Source: NORP181 sp047623555 (GTDB lineage Bacteria; Pseudomonadota; Alphaproteobacteria; Rhodobacterales; Rhodobacteraceae). From it: DNA of 32,349 nucleotides. Where the stretch lies: NCBI GenBank assembly GCA_047623555.1, contig JBLHMP010000040.1, forward strand, positions 1-32,349, in the 5' to 3' direction. The position numbers were made by a program, and so were the translations under genes. Under the pieces are notes generated by a model. That model worked only from the letters and a program-made list of their open reading frames with translations. It made no database searches and was not told the DNA's origin. Below, one piece after another: positions 1-7,974 of this stretch; the stretch's first letter is position 1, and each line of letters opens with the position of its first letter.

Positions 1-724
1 AGAGCCCGAAAAAGGGCGCTCGCAATAATACCGGGCTGAAATGCCCACGCGCCGGAACTGTTCGTGTTAGGGTCTGTAACACTGGCACACTTTCGCCAAC
101 GGCGGTCCGCACCAGATCTCCGCGGCGCAATCTGCCAATTTCTTGATACCCAATTGGGGTTGCGACCTGAATCTGAGGCGTCAACGACGGCATCTGCCCA
201 ACCGGTTCAATATCGGTAGACACGGCCAGATAGATAACATCCGGGGCCAGATACCGATCGGTGCTGGGCCGGACAAGAGATTGAATGTCACGAACCAAGA
301 GCGGCATTGGCGAATCGATAGGAACCAAAACAACATGTTCCTGATCGCTGCGTTCCAGCGCAAGCTGTCCCCATTGTTTGAGAGAGTCCCAGGAATACGT
401 GATCCGAAGAATATCCATCTGGCCAGCTTCGGAATGATTGATAGATTTGTGCAGAATATTCCCGCCCTGATCCAGAACGAGGGTCAGGCCGCCGCCCGGA
501 ATCGCCTGCAATGAAAGATGCAGGGGCCATTTTCCGGGGCGATTGTAAGACACCAGTGGTTGTGGACGTTTGATTGTCGGCAGTCGGGTTTCAATCACCA
601 ATGACCCGCGCGTCAACATTGCGCCGGAACCTGTATTAACCAAAGCAGGCGCGCCTTTGGGGGCATCCAGGCCGTTGGCTGCAAAGAAGTGGCCTTCGTG
701 GTCTGCAAGCGCGATCCAGCCCAT
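1..724 (-). CDS. Hint-domain protein, 3' end outside window
   Basis: This frame is open for 241 codons from ATG at 724 to the left edge, so the C-terminus is missing. The first ~190 residues form a β-rich region with no domain I can name firmly; it includes the stretch SWDSLKQWGQLALERSD and may be a lectin or LamG-like fold. A Hint_2-type (hedgehog/intein) segment follows: TPIGYQEIGRLRRGDLVRT, then VPARGHFSPVLLRAPFFGL, matching the TPDG..GDLV..PARG pattern of the family. The position where Hint proteins usually carry the nucleophilic Cys appears to be Ser here (PSLTPQIQVATPIG). The start codon lies 3 bases after the stop of the upstream Hint gene, so the two are probably co-transcribed and translationally coupled. 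Roseobacters often carry such proteins; their function is poorly known. The reading frame is clear, the function is not. Confidence 0.82.
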   Translation of the reverse strand, partial: MGWIALADHEGHFFAANGLDAPKGAPALVNTGSGAMLTRGSLVIETRLPTIKRPQPLVSYNRPGKWPLHLSLQAIPGGGLTLVLDQGGNILHKSINHSEAGQMDILRITYSWDSLKQWGQLALERSDQEHVVLVPIDSPMPLLVRDIQSLVRPSTDRYLAPDVIYLAVSTDIEPVGQMPSLTPQIQVATPIGYQEIGRLRRGDLVRTAVGESVPVLQTLTRTVPARGHFSPVLLRAPFFGL

Positions 725-727
725 AGC

Positions 728-2011
728 TCAGGCCGCCCGTGCGTTCTGAAGCAGAAGCTGGGCCTCAAACTTCTGCAATGTCCGACGGGCGGACGTTGCA
801 TAATCTTGGCCTGAAACTGGGTCTAACTCAGGGAAAACCTCGCACATTCCATCAACAATTGGCTGTTCAAGGCAATTGGTTGTTTCTGGTCCGGGCAAAA
901 ATCTCTCGGTTTCCAAGCCTTCGGAAAAGATGATCTGATGTTGATCAAACCTCAGATGAACATAGGTCACTTGTGCGCTACATTGCCGGGTAACGGAATG
1001 ATCGTTCAGCAGGTCTTTGGCCGCAACCAGAACCTCGCCTTCGCCAAATAACAGCTCGGCCAGACTGTCGCGCACCAACACCCGATGCTGCGGAGGCACC
1101 AGAAGATCGTTATGCTGTCCAAACGTGCCCGCGCGAATATGGATCGGCGCAAGATTGCCTTGCGCCTGGATATGACGCTGGCCGGACCAAGGTACAGGTT
1201 GCGGACCTTCGTCACGGGTCATAACCAAATCGCCGGGCTGAATGTCCTCGACAACCACCGGTCCGTCGGGCGTTTGGATCCGGGTTCCGGCGACGAAACA
1301 GGGGATTGTATCAACCGTAACAATTCCGGTGCCTGTGTTTGTGCCGTTGCTAACCGCATAGGTGAAGGCAAAGTTCTCAATGTCGCCGTTGCCGAGGATC
1401 GAGATCGTTCCATCAGGGTTAAGCACAATAGTCTGGCCGGTGTTCAGAAGAACCGTGCTATTTGCGACAACAGGCTGGCCGTTGATGTGGGTAATGACCA
1501 ACGTACCGCCCGAATTCACATCATTTGCCAGGACGTCCAGTGTTTTGCTGCCGGTAGTATACATTGTGGTGCTGTCGTCTTGTGCAACAAGGTCGGTTTG
1601 GATTGAATCACCGGCAATCAACAGGTTGGAATCATAGCTGCTGTCAGACACATTAGCGACGCCAATACGGATAGAATTTTCAACGCCGGGAATAACGACC
1701 ATCGTCAGGGTCATAGTGATCGCAAAGCCATCCATTTCCGTGTTGTCGACACCCCAACGCATGTTGGTTGATTGGTTCGTCTGACCGTTGGAATTGGTAA
1801 AGCTGCTTGCACGACCGGTGCTTAGAATAATCCCGGTATCCCCGGGGGTGACGCCCGGAGAGTTTGAGTCGCCGTCCGTATAGATGCCCAAAGACCGGTC
1901 ATCACCGCTATAGCTGGCGCTAATAACCGTCACGCCATCGCCAAATATCGTTTGTGCCATCTGAATGGCATTTGCGTTTTCGTTAATGTTAAGCTCTGAC
2001 GCTGCTACCAT
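728..2011 (-). CDS. Choice-of-anchor L / Hint-domain protein with shortened anchor domain
   Basis: About 427 residues. I prefer ATG at 2011 because GGGA lies 6 nt upstream; the frame is open back to a TTG at 2044. The N-terminus (ASELNINENANAIQMAQTIF, then DGVTVISASYSGD) and the later NTEMDGF, NSIRIG and SSYDSNLLIAG segments are those of choice-of-anchor L domains. The middle of that domain, normally carrying an F-x-F-x-S-E-E-Y signature, is absent: SSFTNSNGQTNQSTNMRWG runs straight into VDNTEMDGF at about residues 78-92. A short Ig/cadherin-like linker (LDVLANDVNSGG) follows. A Hint_2 domain then starts at Cys238 (CFVAGTRIQTPDG, GDLVMTRDEGPQPVPW) and includes VPPQHRVLV. No classical signal peptide is seen; related proteins are thought to be secreted. 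A surface or secreted role is inference. Confidence 0.85.
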   Translation of the reverse strand: MVAASELNINENANAIQMAQTIFGDGVTVISASYSGDDRSLGIYTDGDSNSPGVTPGDTGIILSTGRASSFTNSNGQTNQSTNMRWGVDNTEMDGFAITMTLTMVVIPGVENSIRIGVANVSDSSYDSNLLIAGDSIQTDLVAQDDSTTMYTTGSKTLDVLANDVNSGGTLVITHINGQPVVANSTVLLNTGQTIVLNPDGTISILGNGDIENFAFTYAVSNGTNTGTGIVTVDTIPCFVAGTRIQTPDGPVVVEDIQPGDLVMTRDEGPQPVPWSGQRHIQAQGNLAPIHIRAGTFGQHNDLLVPPQHRVLVRDSLAELLFGEGEVLVAAKDLLNDHSVTRQCSAQVTYVHLRFDQHQIIFSEGLETERFLPGPETTNCLEQPIVDGMCEVFPELDPVSGQDYATSARRTLQKFEAQLLLQNARAA

Positions 2012-2306
2012 GTTTTGTCCCATATTCGTAAGGACACAAGGCAAGTCAAACAGCGCTGGGAACGATCCCGGAAACGCGGATTATTGCACCAGAAAAGCCT
2101 GTGGTGTCTGAATTTAGGGTGGCCATATTAGGCCTTACTGCTGAACGCCCTGCCTCGGGTCATATTATTATCGGACATTCTAGCACGGTGGTATTGGCCC
2201 TGTTAACCCAAATTTAGCATAAGGGCCTTGGCAACGCGCCCTTTTCGTCACAAGTGTGAGGTTAAGCAGGCCTGATATGGCCATAAATCATGACTGGAGT
2301 TCTTTG
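2012..2306. other. Intergenic region between divergent Hint gene and dapE
   Basis: This gap of about 295 bases must hold the promoters for both divergent transcription units. I see no clear -35/-10 pair. A TTAA-N7-TTAG pair at 2203-2217 is one mismatch from the CtrA consensus TTAA-N7-TTAA, which is weak evidence. No additional gene is supported here. Confidence 0.4.
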
Positions 2307-3452
2307 ATGTCCCCAACCGATGCTGCCCGCTTGACCGCTGATTTGATCCGCTGCCCATCCGTGACGCCCACCGAAGGCGGTGCGTTGGTATTGTTGGAAA
2401 GGCTTCTGAGAGAGGCCGGGTTTGACTGCAGCCGAGTTGATCGTGGCGATGTGTGCAATCTGTTTGCGCGCTGGGGTGACAAGGGCGATGCGCGTACTTT
2501 TGGGTTTAACGGCCATACCGATGTGGTGCCATTGGGGGATGAATCTGCCTGGACCATGGCGCCTTTTGGGGCCGATGAAAAAGACGGCTTTATGTATGGT
2601 CGCGGCTCAACCGACATGAAATCTGGTGTCGCGGCCTTTGTCGCGGCCGCGGTGGATTTGGTCCGCAACGATCCGCCAAAGGGTGCCATCATCATTGCCA
2701 TCACCGGCGACGAAGAGGGCGAAGCGGTGAACGGTACAACCGCATTGCTGGACTATATGCAAGCCTCGGGCGAGGCGATGTCGGTTTGTATTGTCGGTGA
2801 ACCAACCTGCCCGGACGTGATGGGTGAGATGATTAAGATTGGGCGGCGTGGATCGATGAACGCCTATTTCACAGTGACCGGGGAACAGGGTCATTCGGCC
2901 TATCTGGACCGGGCCAACAACCCATTGCCACCAATGATACGGCTGATGGATCGGCTGTCATCGCATTTGTTAGACACTGGAACCGACCATTTTGATGCGT
3001 CTACACTGTCCGTTGTAACGGTTGATACGGGCAATCCGGTCAGCAACGTAATCCCGGCGCAATGTAAATCGACGATCAATATCCGATTCAACGATAGCCA
3101 TTCCGGAGCAAGCCTAAGCGATTGGTTGCAGACACAAGCGGACAAGGTGGCCACAGAATTTGGCGTTGATATCGGCATGGACATTAAGATTTCCGGTGAG
3201 AGCTTTATTACGCCTCCGGGTGCCCTGTCTGATCTGGTGTCCGCGTCCGTCACGGCCGAAACGGGCATTACGCCGAAGCTATCCACAACTGGCGGTACGT
3301 CTGACGCGCGGTTTGTCAAAAACCATTGCCCGGTGGTCGAATTTGGCTTGGTTGGTAGAACCATGCACCAGGTGGATGAACGGGTGAAGGTTGAGCAGAT
3401 CCACCAGCTCAAATCAATTTATACCGGCATCCTGACGGATTACTTTGCATGA
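2307..3452 (+). CDS. dapE: Succinyl-diaminopimelate desuccinylase DapE
   Basis: DapE hydrolyses N-succinyl-LL-2,6-diaminopimelate to LL-diaminopimelate and succinate in cytosolic lysine and peptidoglycan precursor synthesis. It is a di-zinc M20-family enzyme. The 381-residue product shows the family landmarks in order: FNGHTDVVPLGD (metal ligand His70), GRGSTDMKSG (bridging Asp103), GDEEGEAVNGT (Glu136/Glu137, general base pair), VGEPT, the dimerisation-domain motif GEQGHSAY, and near the end TGGTSDARF and GRTMHQVDE (last metal-binding His). The frame is open upstream to 2256, but GGAG at 2296-2299 places the start at ATG 2307. The length fits the family (about 375-385). The gene overlaps the next one by ATGA. 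It shares no pathway with its downstream neighbours, which is common in this group. Confidence 0.96.
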   Translation: MSPTDAARLTADLIRCPSVTPTEGGALVLLERLLREAGFDCSRVDRGDVCNLFARWGDKGDARTFGFNGHTDVVPLGDESAWTMAPFGADEKDGFMYGRGSTDMKSGVAAFVAAAVDLVRNDPPKGAIIIAITGDEEGEAVNGTTALLDYMQASGEAMSVCIVGEPTCPDVMGEMIKIGRRGSMNAYFTVTGEQGHSAYLDRANNPLPPMIRLMDRLSSHLLDTGTDHFDASTLSVVTVDTGNPVSNVIPAQCKSTINIRFNDSHSGASLSDWLQTQADKVATEFGVDIGMDIKISGESFITPPGALSDLVSASVTAETGITPKLSTTGGTSDARFVKNHCPVVEFGLVGRTMHQVDERVKVEQIHQLKSIYTGILTDYFA

Positions 3453-3874
3453 GCATTCAGATCGGGATTACCGACGATCTGGACACCTGTTTCGACCTGC
3501 GCCGTATTGTGTTTATCGACGAGCAGAATGTGCCTGTTGAGGACGAGATTGACGAAAACGACGACACTGCAATTCATCTGTTGGCGCAAGATGAAAACCG
3601 GCCTTTGGGGACGGCGCGTATTGTGATCGACGGTGAAATCGCCAAAATCGGTCGTGTTTGCGTTTTGCAAATCGCGCGCGGGCAGGGGCTTGGCATAAGC
3701 TTGATCGGCAAAGCGTTGGAAATTGCCGCCGATCTGGATGGCATAACGCAGGCAAAGCTCAGCGCACAGGTTCACGCCATCGGGTTCTACGAGGCGCTTG
3801 GGTTTACGGTGTTTGGCCCAGTCTATCTGGACGCGGGAATTAAGCACAGGGATATGGTTCAGTCGTTGCCATGA
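3449..3874 (+). CDS. GNAT-family N-acetyltransferase
   Basis: A 141-residue protein of the small GNAT (ElaA/YjcF-like) type, which transfers an acetyl group from acetyl-CoA to an amine or similar acceptor; the substrate is unknown. The visible landmarks are VFIDEQNVPVEDEID in the N-terminal α1-α2 region, RPLGTARIVIDG in the central strands, and the acetyl-CoA pyrophosphate loop region GRVCVLQIARGQGLG, which resembles R-x-x-G-x-G. A C-terminal HAIGFYEALGFTVFG follows, typical of GNAT motif B. The start overlaps the dapE stop (ATGA) and the stop overlaps the next start in the same way, so the three genes are likely translationally coupled. Family assignment is firm; the specific function is open. 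Confidence 0.9.
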   Translation: MSIQIGITDDLDTCFDLRRIVFIDEQNVPVEDEIDENDDTAIHLLAQDENRPLGTARIVIDGEIAKIGRVCVLQIARGQGLGISLIGKALEIAADLDGITQAKLSAQVHAIGFYEALGFTVFGPVYLDAGIKHRDMVQSLP

Positions 3875-4470
3875 CGCCAACGTTGATCATCATGGTTAAG
3901 GCCCCGCGCCCCGGCCGGGTCAAAACCCGATTGGGTCGAGGCATTGGCATGGGGGCCGCAGCCTGGTGGTATCGGCATCAAACAAGGACTCTAATAAGGC
4001 GATTACGCGATCCCCGCTGGCAAATCGTGCTTGCGGTGTCGCCAGATCGCGAAGGTTTGGCCAGTCGGGTCTGGCCAAGTGATCTGGCGCGTATACCACA
4101 GGGGCCCGGTGACCTTGGCGACCGGATGTTGCGGTTGATAAGCGCCGCTCAAAAAGGCCCGGTTTGTTTGATTGGCAGCGATATTCCCGAAATAAGACGC
4201 ACCCACATTGCCCGTGCTTTTGCAGCGCTTGGGCAACATGATGCGGTGTTTGGGCCAGCGCCGGATGGCGGGTTTTGGCTGACCGGGTTAAAGCACTCAA
4301 ATCAGGTGCCGCGTCGGCTGTTTAAAGATGTGCGATGGTCAACAGAACACGCGCTAGCGGACAGCATTGCAACCATATCGGATTTGCGCGTGGCGCTGGT
4401 CGATGTGTTGAACGATGTGGATACAGTGGATGATTTACCGGGCAACATCGCAATTGCTAGCGACGTATGA
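3871..4470 (+). CDS. DUF2064 / TIGR04282-type glycosyltransferase-like protein
   Basis: A 199-residue protein with the fold of nucleotide-sugar transferases. MVKAPRPGRVKTRLGR near the N-terminus is the nucleotide-binding signature of the DUF2064 family. Further landmarks are GDLGDRM, VCLIGSDIPEI (the DxD-like region) and FGPAPDGGFWLTGL. Members of this family have been linked to arsenosugar synthesis in some bacteria, but no arsenic genes are present nearby, so I would not extend that role here. The start overlaps the GNAT stop by ATGA, and rnr begins 13 bases later, so this is probably the third gene of a four-gene unit. Confidence 0.88.
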   Translation: MTPTLIIMVKAPRPGRVKTRLGRGIGMGAAAWWYRHQTRTLIRRLRDPRWQIVLAVSPDREGLASRVWPSDLARIPQGPGDLGDRMLRLISAAQKGPVCLIGSDIPEIRRTHIARAFAALGQHDAVFGPAPDGGFWLTGLKHSNQVPRRLFKDVRWSTEHALADSIATISDLRVALVDVLNDVDTVDDLPGNIAIASDV

Positions 4471-4482
4471 TAGGCGAAAGAT

Positions 4483-6735
4483 ATGAAGCATATTCCAACG
4501 AAAGCGGAGATCCTTGACTGGATTTCGGCGAATCCGACACAGAACTCAAAACGCGAAATTGCCCAGGCTTTTGGCATAAAAGGCTCGGCGCGTATTGATT
4601 TAAAGCGTCTGCTCAAAGAGCTTGAGGCCGAAGGCCACCTTGAGAAACGCAAGAAAAGTTATCGCGATCCTGATCGTTTGCCGCCGGTTAGTGTGTTGCA
4701 GATTCTTGGGCCGGATCAAGACGGTGATCTGCTGGCGCGCCCGTTGGAATGGCAGGGCGATGGCGACGAGCCGGGGATATTGATCATCGCGCGTGCCTCT
4801 GATCCGGCGCTGGGCGCAGATGATCGGATATTGGCGCGCCTGACGGCGGTTGAAGGTGAAACCTATGCCTATGAGGCGCGGTTGATCCGACGCATTGGCA
4901 CCAATCCGAAGCGTATTTTGGGCGTGTTTCGCAAACGCTCTGAGGGTGGTCGGATTGTTCCGATTGAGAAATCCGCCAGCAGTGAATGGACCGTGTCCGA
5001 GGATGCGCGCAATGGGGCCAAAGATGGCGAATTGGTTGAGGCAGAACAGGCCGGACCAAAGGGGCGCATGGGCCTGCCGCGTGCCAGGATTGTGGCGCGA
5101 CTGGGTGATCCGTCGGCACCACGTGCGGTGTCTTTGATTGCCATTCATCAACACGGCATACCGGATCATTTCCCGGACAAAGTGATTGCCGAAGCCGATG
5201 CCCGCAAGCCCGCAGGCCTGGAAGGGCGCGAAGATTTGCGCGAATTGCCGTTGATCACCATCGATCCATCCGATGCGCGCGATCATGATGATGCCTGTTA
5301 TGCCGAATTAGACACTGATCCGGCGAATCCTGGTGGTCACATCGTTTGGGTGGCGATTGCCGATGTGGCGGCCTATGTGCGGCCGGGGTCAGAGCTCGAT
5401 CGTGAGGCACGCAAACGGGGCAATTCGAGCTATTTCCCCGATCGTGTTGTACCGATGCTGCCAGACCGTTTGTCCGGCGATTTATGTTCGCTGCACGAAG
5501 GCGTTCCGCGGGCCTGTATTGCTGTGCGTATGCAACTGGACGCCGACGGGCAAAAGATCAGCCATTCCTTTGTGCGCGGGTTAATGCGATCCGTGGCGTC
5601 GCTGCATTACGCCGAGGTGCAAGAGGCAATCGACGGTTCGCCAAATGACAAGGTTGAGCCCTTGTTAGAGCCTATTATTCGGCCTTTGTATGCCGCCTAT
5701 GCCGCGCTGAAAAAGGCCCGGGAAAAACGGCAACCTTTGGATTTGGACCTGCCCGAGCGGCGTATTGAGTTGTCTGACGACGGTACTGTGTCGTCGGTGA
5801 ATTTTCGCGATCGGCTGGATGCGCACCGGTTGATTGAAGAGCTGATGGTGCTGGCCAATGTTGCGGCGGCCGAAATGCTGATCGACAAACGAACACCATT
5901 GTTGTTTCGGGTGCATGAAGAACCTTCGCCAGAAAAGCTCAATTCCTTGCGGGAAACGGCGACGGCGGCGGGGTATTCGTTGGCCAAGGGACAGGTGTTG
6001 CAGACCAGGCATTTGAACCAGTTGCTGAATGCGGCGGCAGGAACTGATGATGCAGAGCTGATTAACATATCGACGTTGCGGTCGATGACGCAGGCCTATT
6101 ACGGTCCGGATAATTTCGGGCATTTCGGGCTGGCTCTGATGCGGTATGCGCATTTCACCTCGCCTATTCGCCGCTATGCCGACCTGATCGTGCATCGGGC
6201 GCTGATTTCGGCGCATGGCTGGGGCAAAGACGGTTTGGATGCCGCCGAGATCGAGCGGCTTGCCGACACCGGGACCCATATTTCCGAAACCGAACGGCGG
6301 TCGATGATGGCCGAACGCGATACAACCGATCGCTATTTAGCGGCCTTTCTGAGCGAGCGTGTGGGAAATGAGTTTTCCGGACGGATCAGCGGAGTGGCGC
6401 GGTTTGGTGTGTTTGTAAAGCTGGATGAAACTGGCGCCGATGGGTTGATTCCGATCCGGTCGCTGGGGCGCGAATATTTCCAGTTTGACCAGGATACTAG
6501 CACGTTGATGGGGTCAGATACCGGATTGATGATTGCAATTGGGCAACGGGTGACCGTTCGGTTGGCGCGGGCGACTCCGGTGACGGGTGGCCTTGAGCTT
6601 GAATTGTTGGAACTGGACGACAAAGCTTTGCCAAGGCGGTCGAGTCCTGCAGGACGTACTGCACGGCGTAAGGTGTCAAAGGGCAAGAGAAAGTCGGACA
6701 AAATCAAGCAGAAGGTGGCGAGGAAGCGGCGGTAG
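4483..6735 (+). CDS. rnr: Ribonuclease R
   Basis: RNase R is a processive 3'-5' exoribonuclease that degrades structured RNA, rRNA fragments and mRNA decay intermediates in the cytoplasm. The 750-residue product has the expected order: a winged-helix segment (about 1-65), cold-shock-like OB domains (about 70-240), then the RNB catalytic domain. The catalytic acidic cluster is in ITIDPSDARDHDDA, with Asp261, Asp267, Asp269 and Asp270 aligning to the four E. coli catalytic aspartates. HFTSPIRRYAD at 557-567 is the second RNB signature. An S1 domain starts near 628 (GNEFSGRISGVARFGVFVK), and the tail is Lys/Arg-rich (about 720-750), as in other RNase R proteins. Length and architecture are normal. 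A Rhodobacteraceae-type intergenic element follows the stop. Confidence 0.97.
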   Translation: MKHIPTKAEILDWISANPTQNSKREIAQAFGIKGSARIDLKRLLKELEAEGHLEKRKKSYRDPDRLPPVSVLQILGPDQDGDLLARPLEWQGDGDEPGILIIARASDPALGADDRILARLTAVEGETYAYEARLIRRIGTNPKRILGVFRKRSEGGRIVPIEKSASSEWTVSEDARNGAKDGELVEAEQAGPKGRMGLPRARIVARLGDPSAPRAVSLIAIHQHGIPDHFPDKVIAEADARKPAGLEGREDLRELPLITIDPSDARDHDDACYAELDTDPANPGGHIVWVAIADVAAYVRPGSELDREARKRGNSSYFPDRVVPMLPDRLSGDLCSLHEGVPRACIAVRMQLDADGQKISHSFVRGLMRSVASLHYAEVQEAIDGSPNDKVEPLLEPIIRPLYAAYAALKKAREKRQPLDLDLPERRIELSDDGTVSSVNFRDRLDAHRLIEELMVLANVAAAEMLIDKRTPLLFRVHEEPSPEKLNSLRETATAAGYSLAKGQVLQTRHLNQLLNAAAGTDDAELINISTLRSMTQAYYGPDNFGHFGLALMRYAHFTSPIRRYADLIVHRALISAHGWGKDGLDAAEIERLADTGTHISETERRSMMAERDTTDRYLAAFLSERVGNEFSGRISGVARFGVFVKLDETGADGLIPIRSLGREYFQFDQDTSTLMGSDTGLMIAIGQRVTVRLARATPVTGGLELELLELDDKALPRRSSPAGRTARRKVSKGKRKSDKIKQKVARKRR

Positions 6736-6743
6736 CTTTGAAT

Positions 6744-6778
6744 TTTTTGCCTCCGGCGGGGATATTTATAGAAAGAAG
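6744..6778 (+). repeat. Rhodobacteraceae-type 'GCCTCCGGCGGGGAT' intergenic element
   Basis: Just after rnr lies a T-run, GCCTCCGGCGGGGATATTT, then an A/G-rich tail. From memory, near-identical strings occur many times downstream of genes in Rhodobacteraceae genomes. It has a weak GCC/GGC stem but is not a classical terminator. Only one copy is in this window, so repetition cannot be shown here. Confidence 0.45.
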
Positions 6779-6785
6779 AAAGAGC

Positions 6786-7193
6786 TTAGTGGGTTTTTAG
6801 GTGGTATGTCAGGCTGCGTCTGATCAGCCATCTTGCTCTGTTAGGGTCAATTTCTGCCGCCTTTTTGAACAAGATCGCGCGTTTTCCTTCGATGTTTTTG
6901 GCACTGTGAAAGGCCGCGCGGTAGTCGGAAATTAGAGTGGTTTGGCAGTGAACGAACAGGGCAAATCCACCTGATTTTGGGATGCCCAGGCGCAGGGTTG
7001 AGCCGGATTTGGTTTCTGGAGTCAGGTATGAGGGCTGGCCCCAACGCAAGGCTTCGGTGATCCTGCCGGTTTGAGGGAGGTCATCAGCGACGTCAAACAC
7101 CAGATCGCGAAGTGCTAGCAGACCCTCGCGGGCCTGCGTGTCTGGGATGTCAAAGGCGGCTTTGATATCAGCCCAAGCAAATTGGCGGGTCAT
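6786..7193 (-). CDS. DUF1801 domain protein
   Basis: A 135-residue small α/β protein of the DUF1801 (YdhG-like) family. The family segments visible are ITEALRWGQPSYLT, GSTLRLGIPKSGGFALFVHC, and a C-terminal RARWLIRRSLTYHLK in place of the usual basic helix. The biochemical role of the family is not established. Its ATG overlaps the stop of the GST gene by four bases, so it is the second gene of a GST-DUF1801 pair and shares that promoter. Confidence 0.85.
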   Translation of the reverse strand: MTRQFAWADIKAAFDIPDTQAREGLLALRDLVFDVADDLPQTGRITEALRWGQPSYLTPETKSGSTLRLGIPKSGGFALFVHCQTTLISDYRAAFHSAKNIEGKRAILFKKAAEIDPNRARWLIRRSLTYHLKTH

Positions 7194-7888
7194 GGCAAAG
7201 GGATCGCCTTTTCAATGCGGTCTAGATAGTCTGTTAGTATCTTGTCCTCGCGGATGCGGCGCGACAAGAGGGATTGTCCCGGTGTATCGCGCATTCCGTC
7301 CAGCATTGGTGCGACGCTTAGATCGGCGGCGGTTGGTACATCGCCCATCAAGAATGGCGATTGCCACAGATAGGTGTGGATTGCCTGTAGGTCGCGTTCG
7401 ATCCGGTCCATCCTGTCGCGTTCACTAAAGCGGGAAATGCCCTGGACGTTTAGCCCCTTTAGGACCGATTTGCGGATATTGTTGGTGATGGGGCGGCGCA
7501 GCAGGGCCGGTATTTGGCCAAACAAGGTATCGCGAACAATCGGCCAGATGTCGTCATTGCCCCAACGGTCCAGAACTACGTAAAAATACCAGCTGTCTTC
7601 GGCCATGCGGATCAATGCCTGTGACTGCGCCTTTTGCAAATCGCTCAGGCCGGGTTCGAAATTGGCGCCTTTGGATTCAAGCCAAAAGCGGATGGAATCG
7701 CTGTCGGCGATCAGACGTTCATCAGTGCGCAGCACCGGAAGTTTACCATAGGGCATTTTGCGCGGGTCTAATGTGTCTTCGCGTTTCCAGGGCTGGCCGG
7801 ATAAGACCAGAAAATAGGCCGCTTTGACGGAAAAGGCGCTGTTACTGAATTTGCCGAAGCCGCTGGGGTAAGTCAAAAGTGTGAGCAT
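7190..7888 (-). CDS. Glutathione S-transferase family protein
   Basis: A 232-residue GST-like protein. The N-terminal thioredoxin-fold half includes SGFGKFSNSAFSVKAAYFL, the cis-Pro motif region YGKLPVLR, and IADSDSIRFWLE, the E/D-S pair that binds the γ-glutamyl part of glutathione. The C-terminal helical half has PFLMGDVPTAADLSVAPMLD, the usual N-capping motif. The sequence resembles the Fax/metaxin-like GST_N_4/GST_C_6 subgroup rather than classical detoxifying GSTs; the substrate is unknown. AGGA sits 7 nt before the ATG. It is divergent from the YafY-type regulator across a perfect palindrome, which suggests that regulator once controlled it. Confidence 0.87.
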   Translation of the reverse strand: MLTLLTYPSGFGKFSNSAFSVKAAYFLVLSGQPWKREDTLDPRKMPYGKLPVLRTDERLIADSDSIRFWLESKGANFEPGLSDLQKAQSQALIRMAEDSWYFYVVLDRWGNDDIWPIVRDTLFGQIPALLRRPITNNIRKSVLKGLNVQGISRFSERDRMDRIERDLQAIHTYLWQSPFLMGDVPTAADLSVAPMLDGMRDTPGQSLLSRRIREDKILTDYLDRIEKAIPLP

Positions 7889-7931
7889 TAGGTGGTCCTA
7901 TGGGGAATATCTGACCTGTTAGATAGACAAG

Positions 7932-7956
7932 GCTAATGACAGTTTTTGTCATTAGC
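7932..7956. promoter_or_regulatory. Perfect 25-bp inverted repeat, probable YafY/WYL operator
   Basis: GCTAATGACA - GTTTT - TGTCATTAGC has two perfect 10-bp arms and a 5-bp spacer. It lies in the 86-bp gap between the divergent GST and YafY-type genes, 43 bp from the GST start and 18 bp from the regulator start. YafY-family wHTH regulators commonly bind TGACA-N5-TGTCA-like sites next to their own gene. The operator role is inferred from symmetry and position. Confidence 0.7.
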
Positions 7957-7974
7957 TGTAGCTATGGTCACATT

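Noticed and set aside
1085..1606. 173-codon open frame antisense to the choice-of-anchor/Hint gene
   Set aside because: The minus-strand protein has clear domains; the plus-strand translation has none.
5665..6279. 204-codon open frame antisense to rnr
   Set aside because: Shadow of the RNB domain; it has no recognisable protein features.
7936..7974. Upstream ATG as start of the YafY regulator
   Set aside because: It lies inside the 25-bp palindrome and adds 13 residues unlike the family N-terminus; ATG 7975 gives the usual MSRTARLFQLMQ start.
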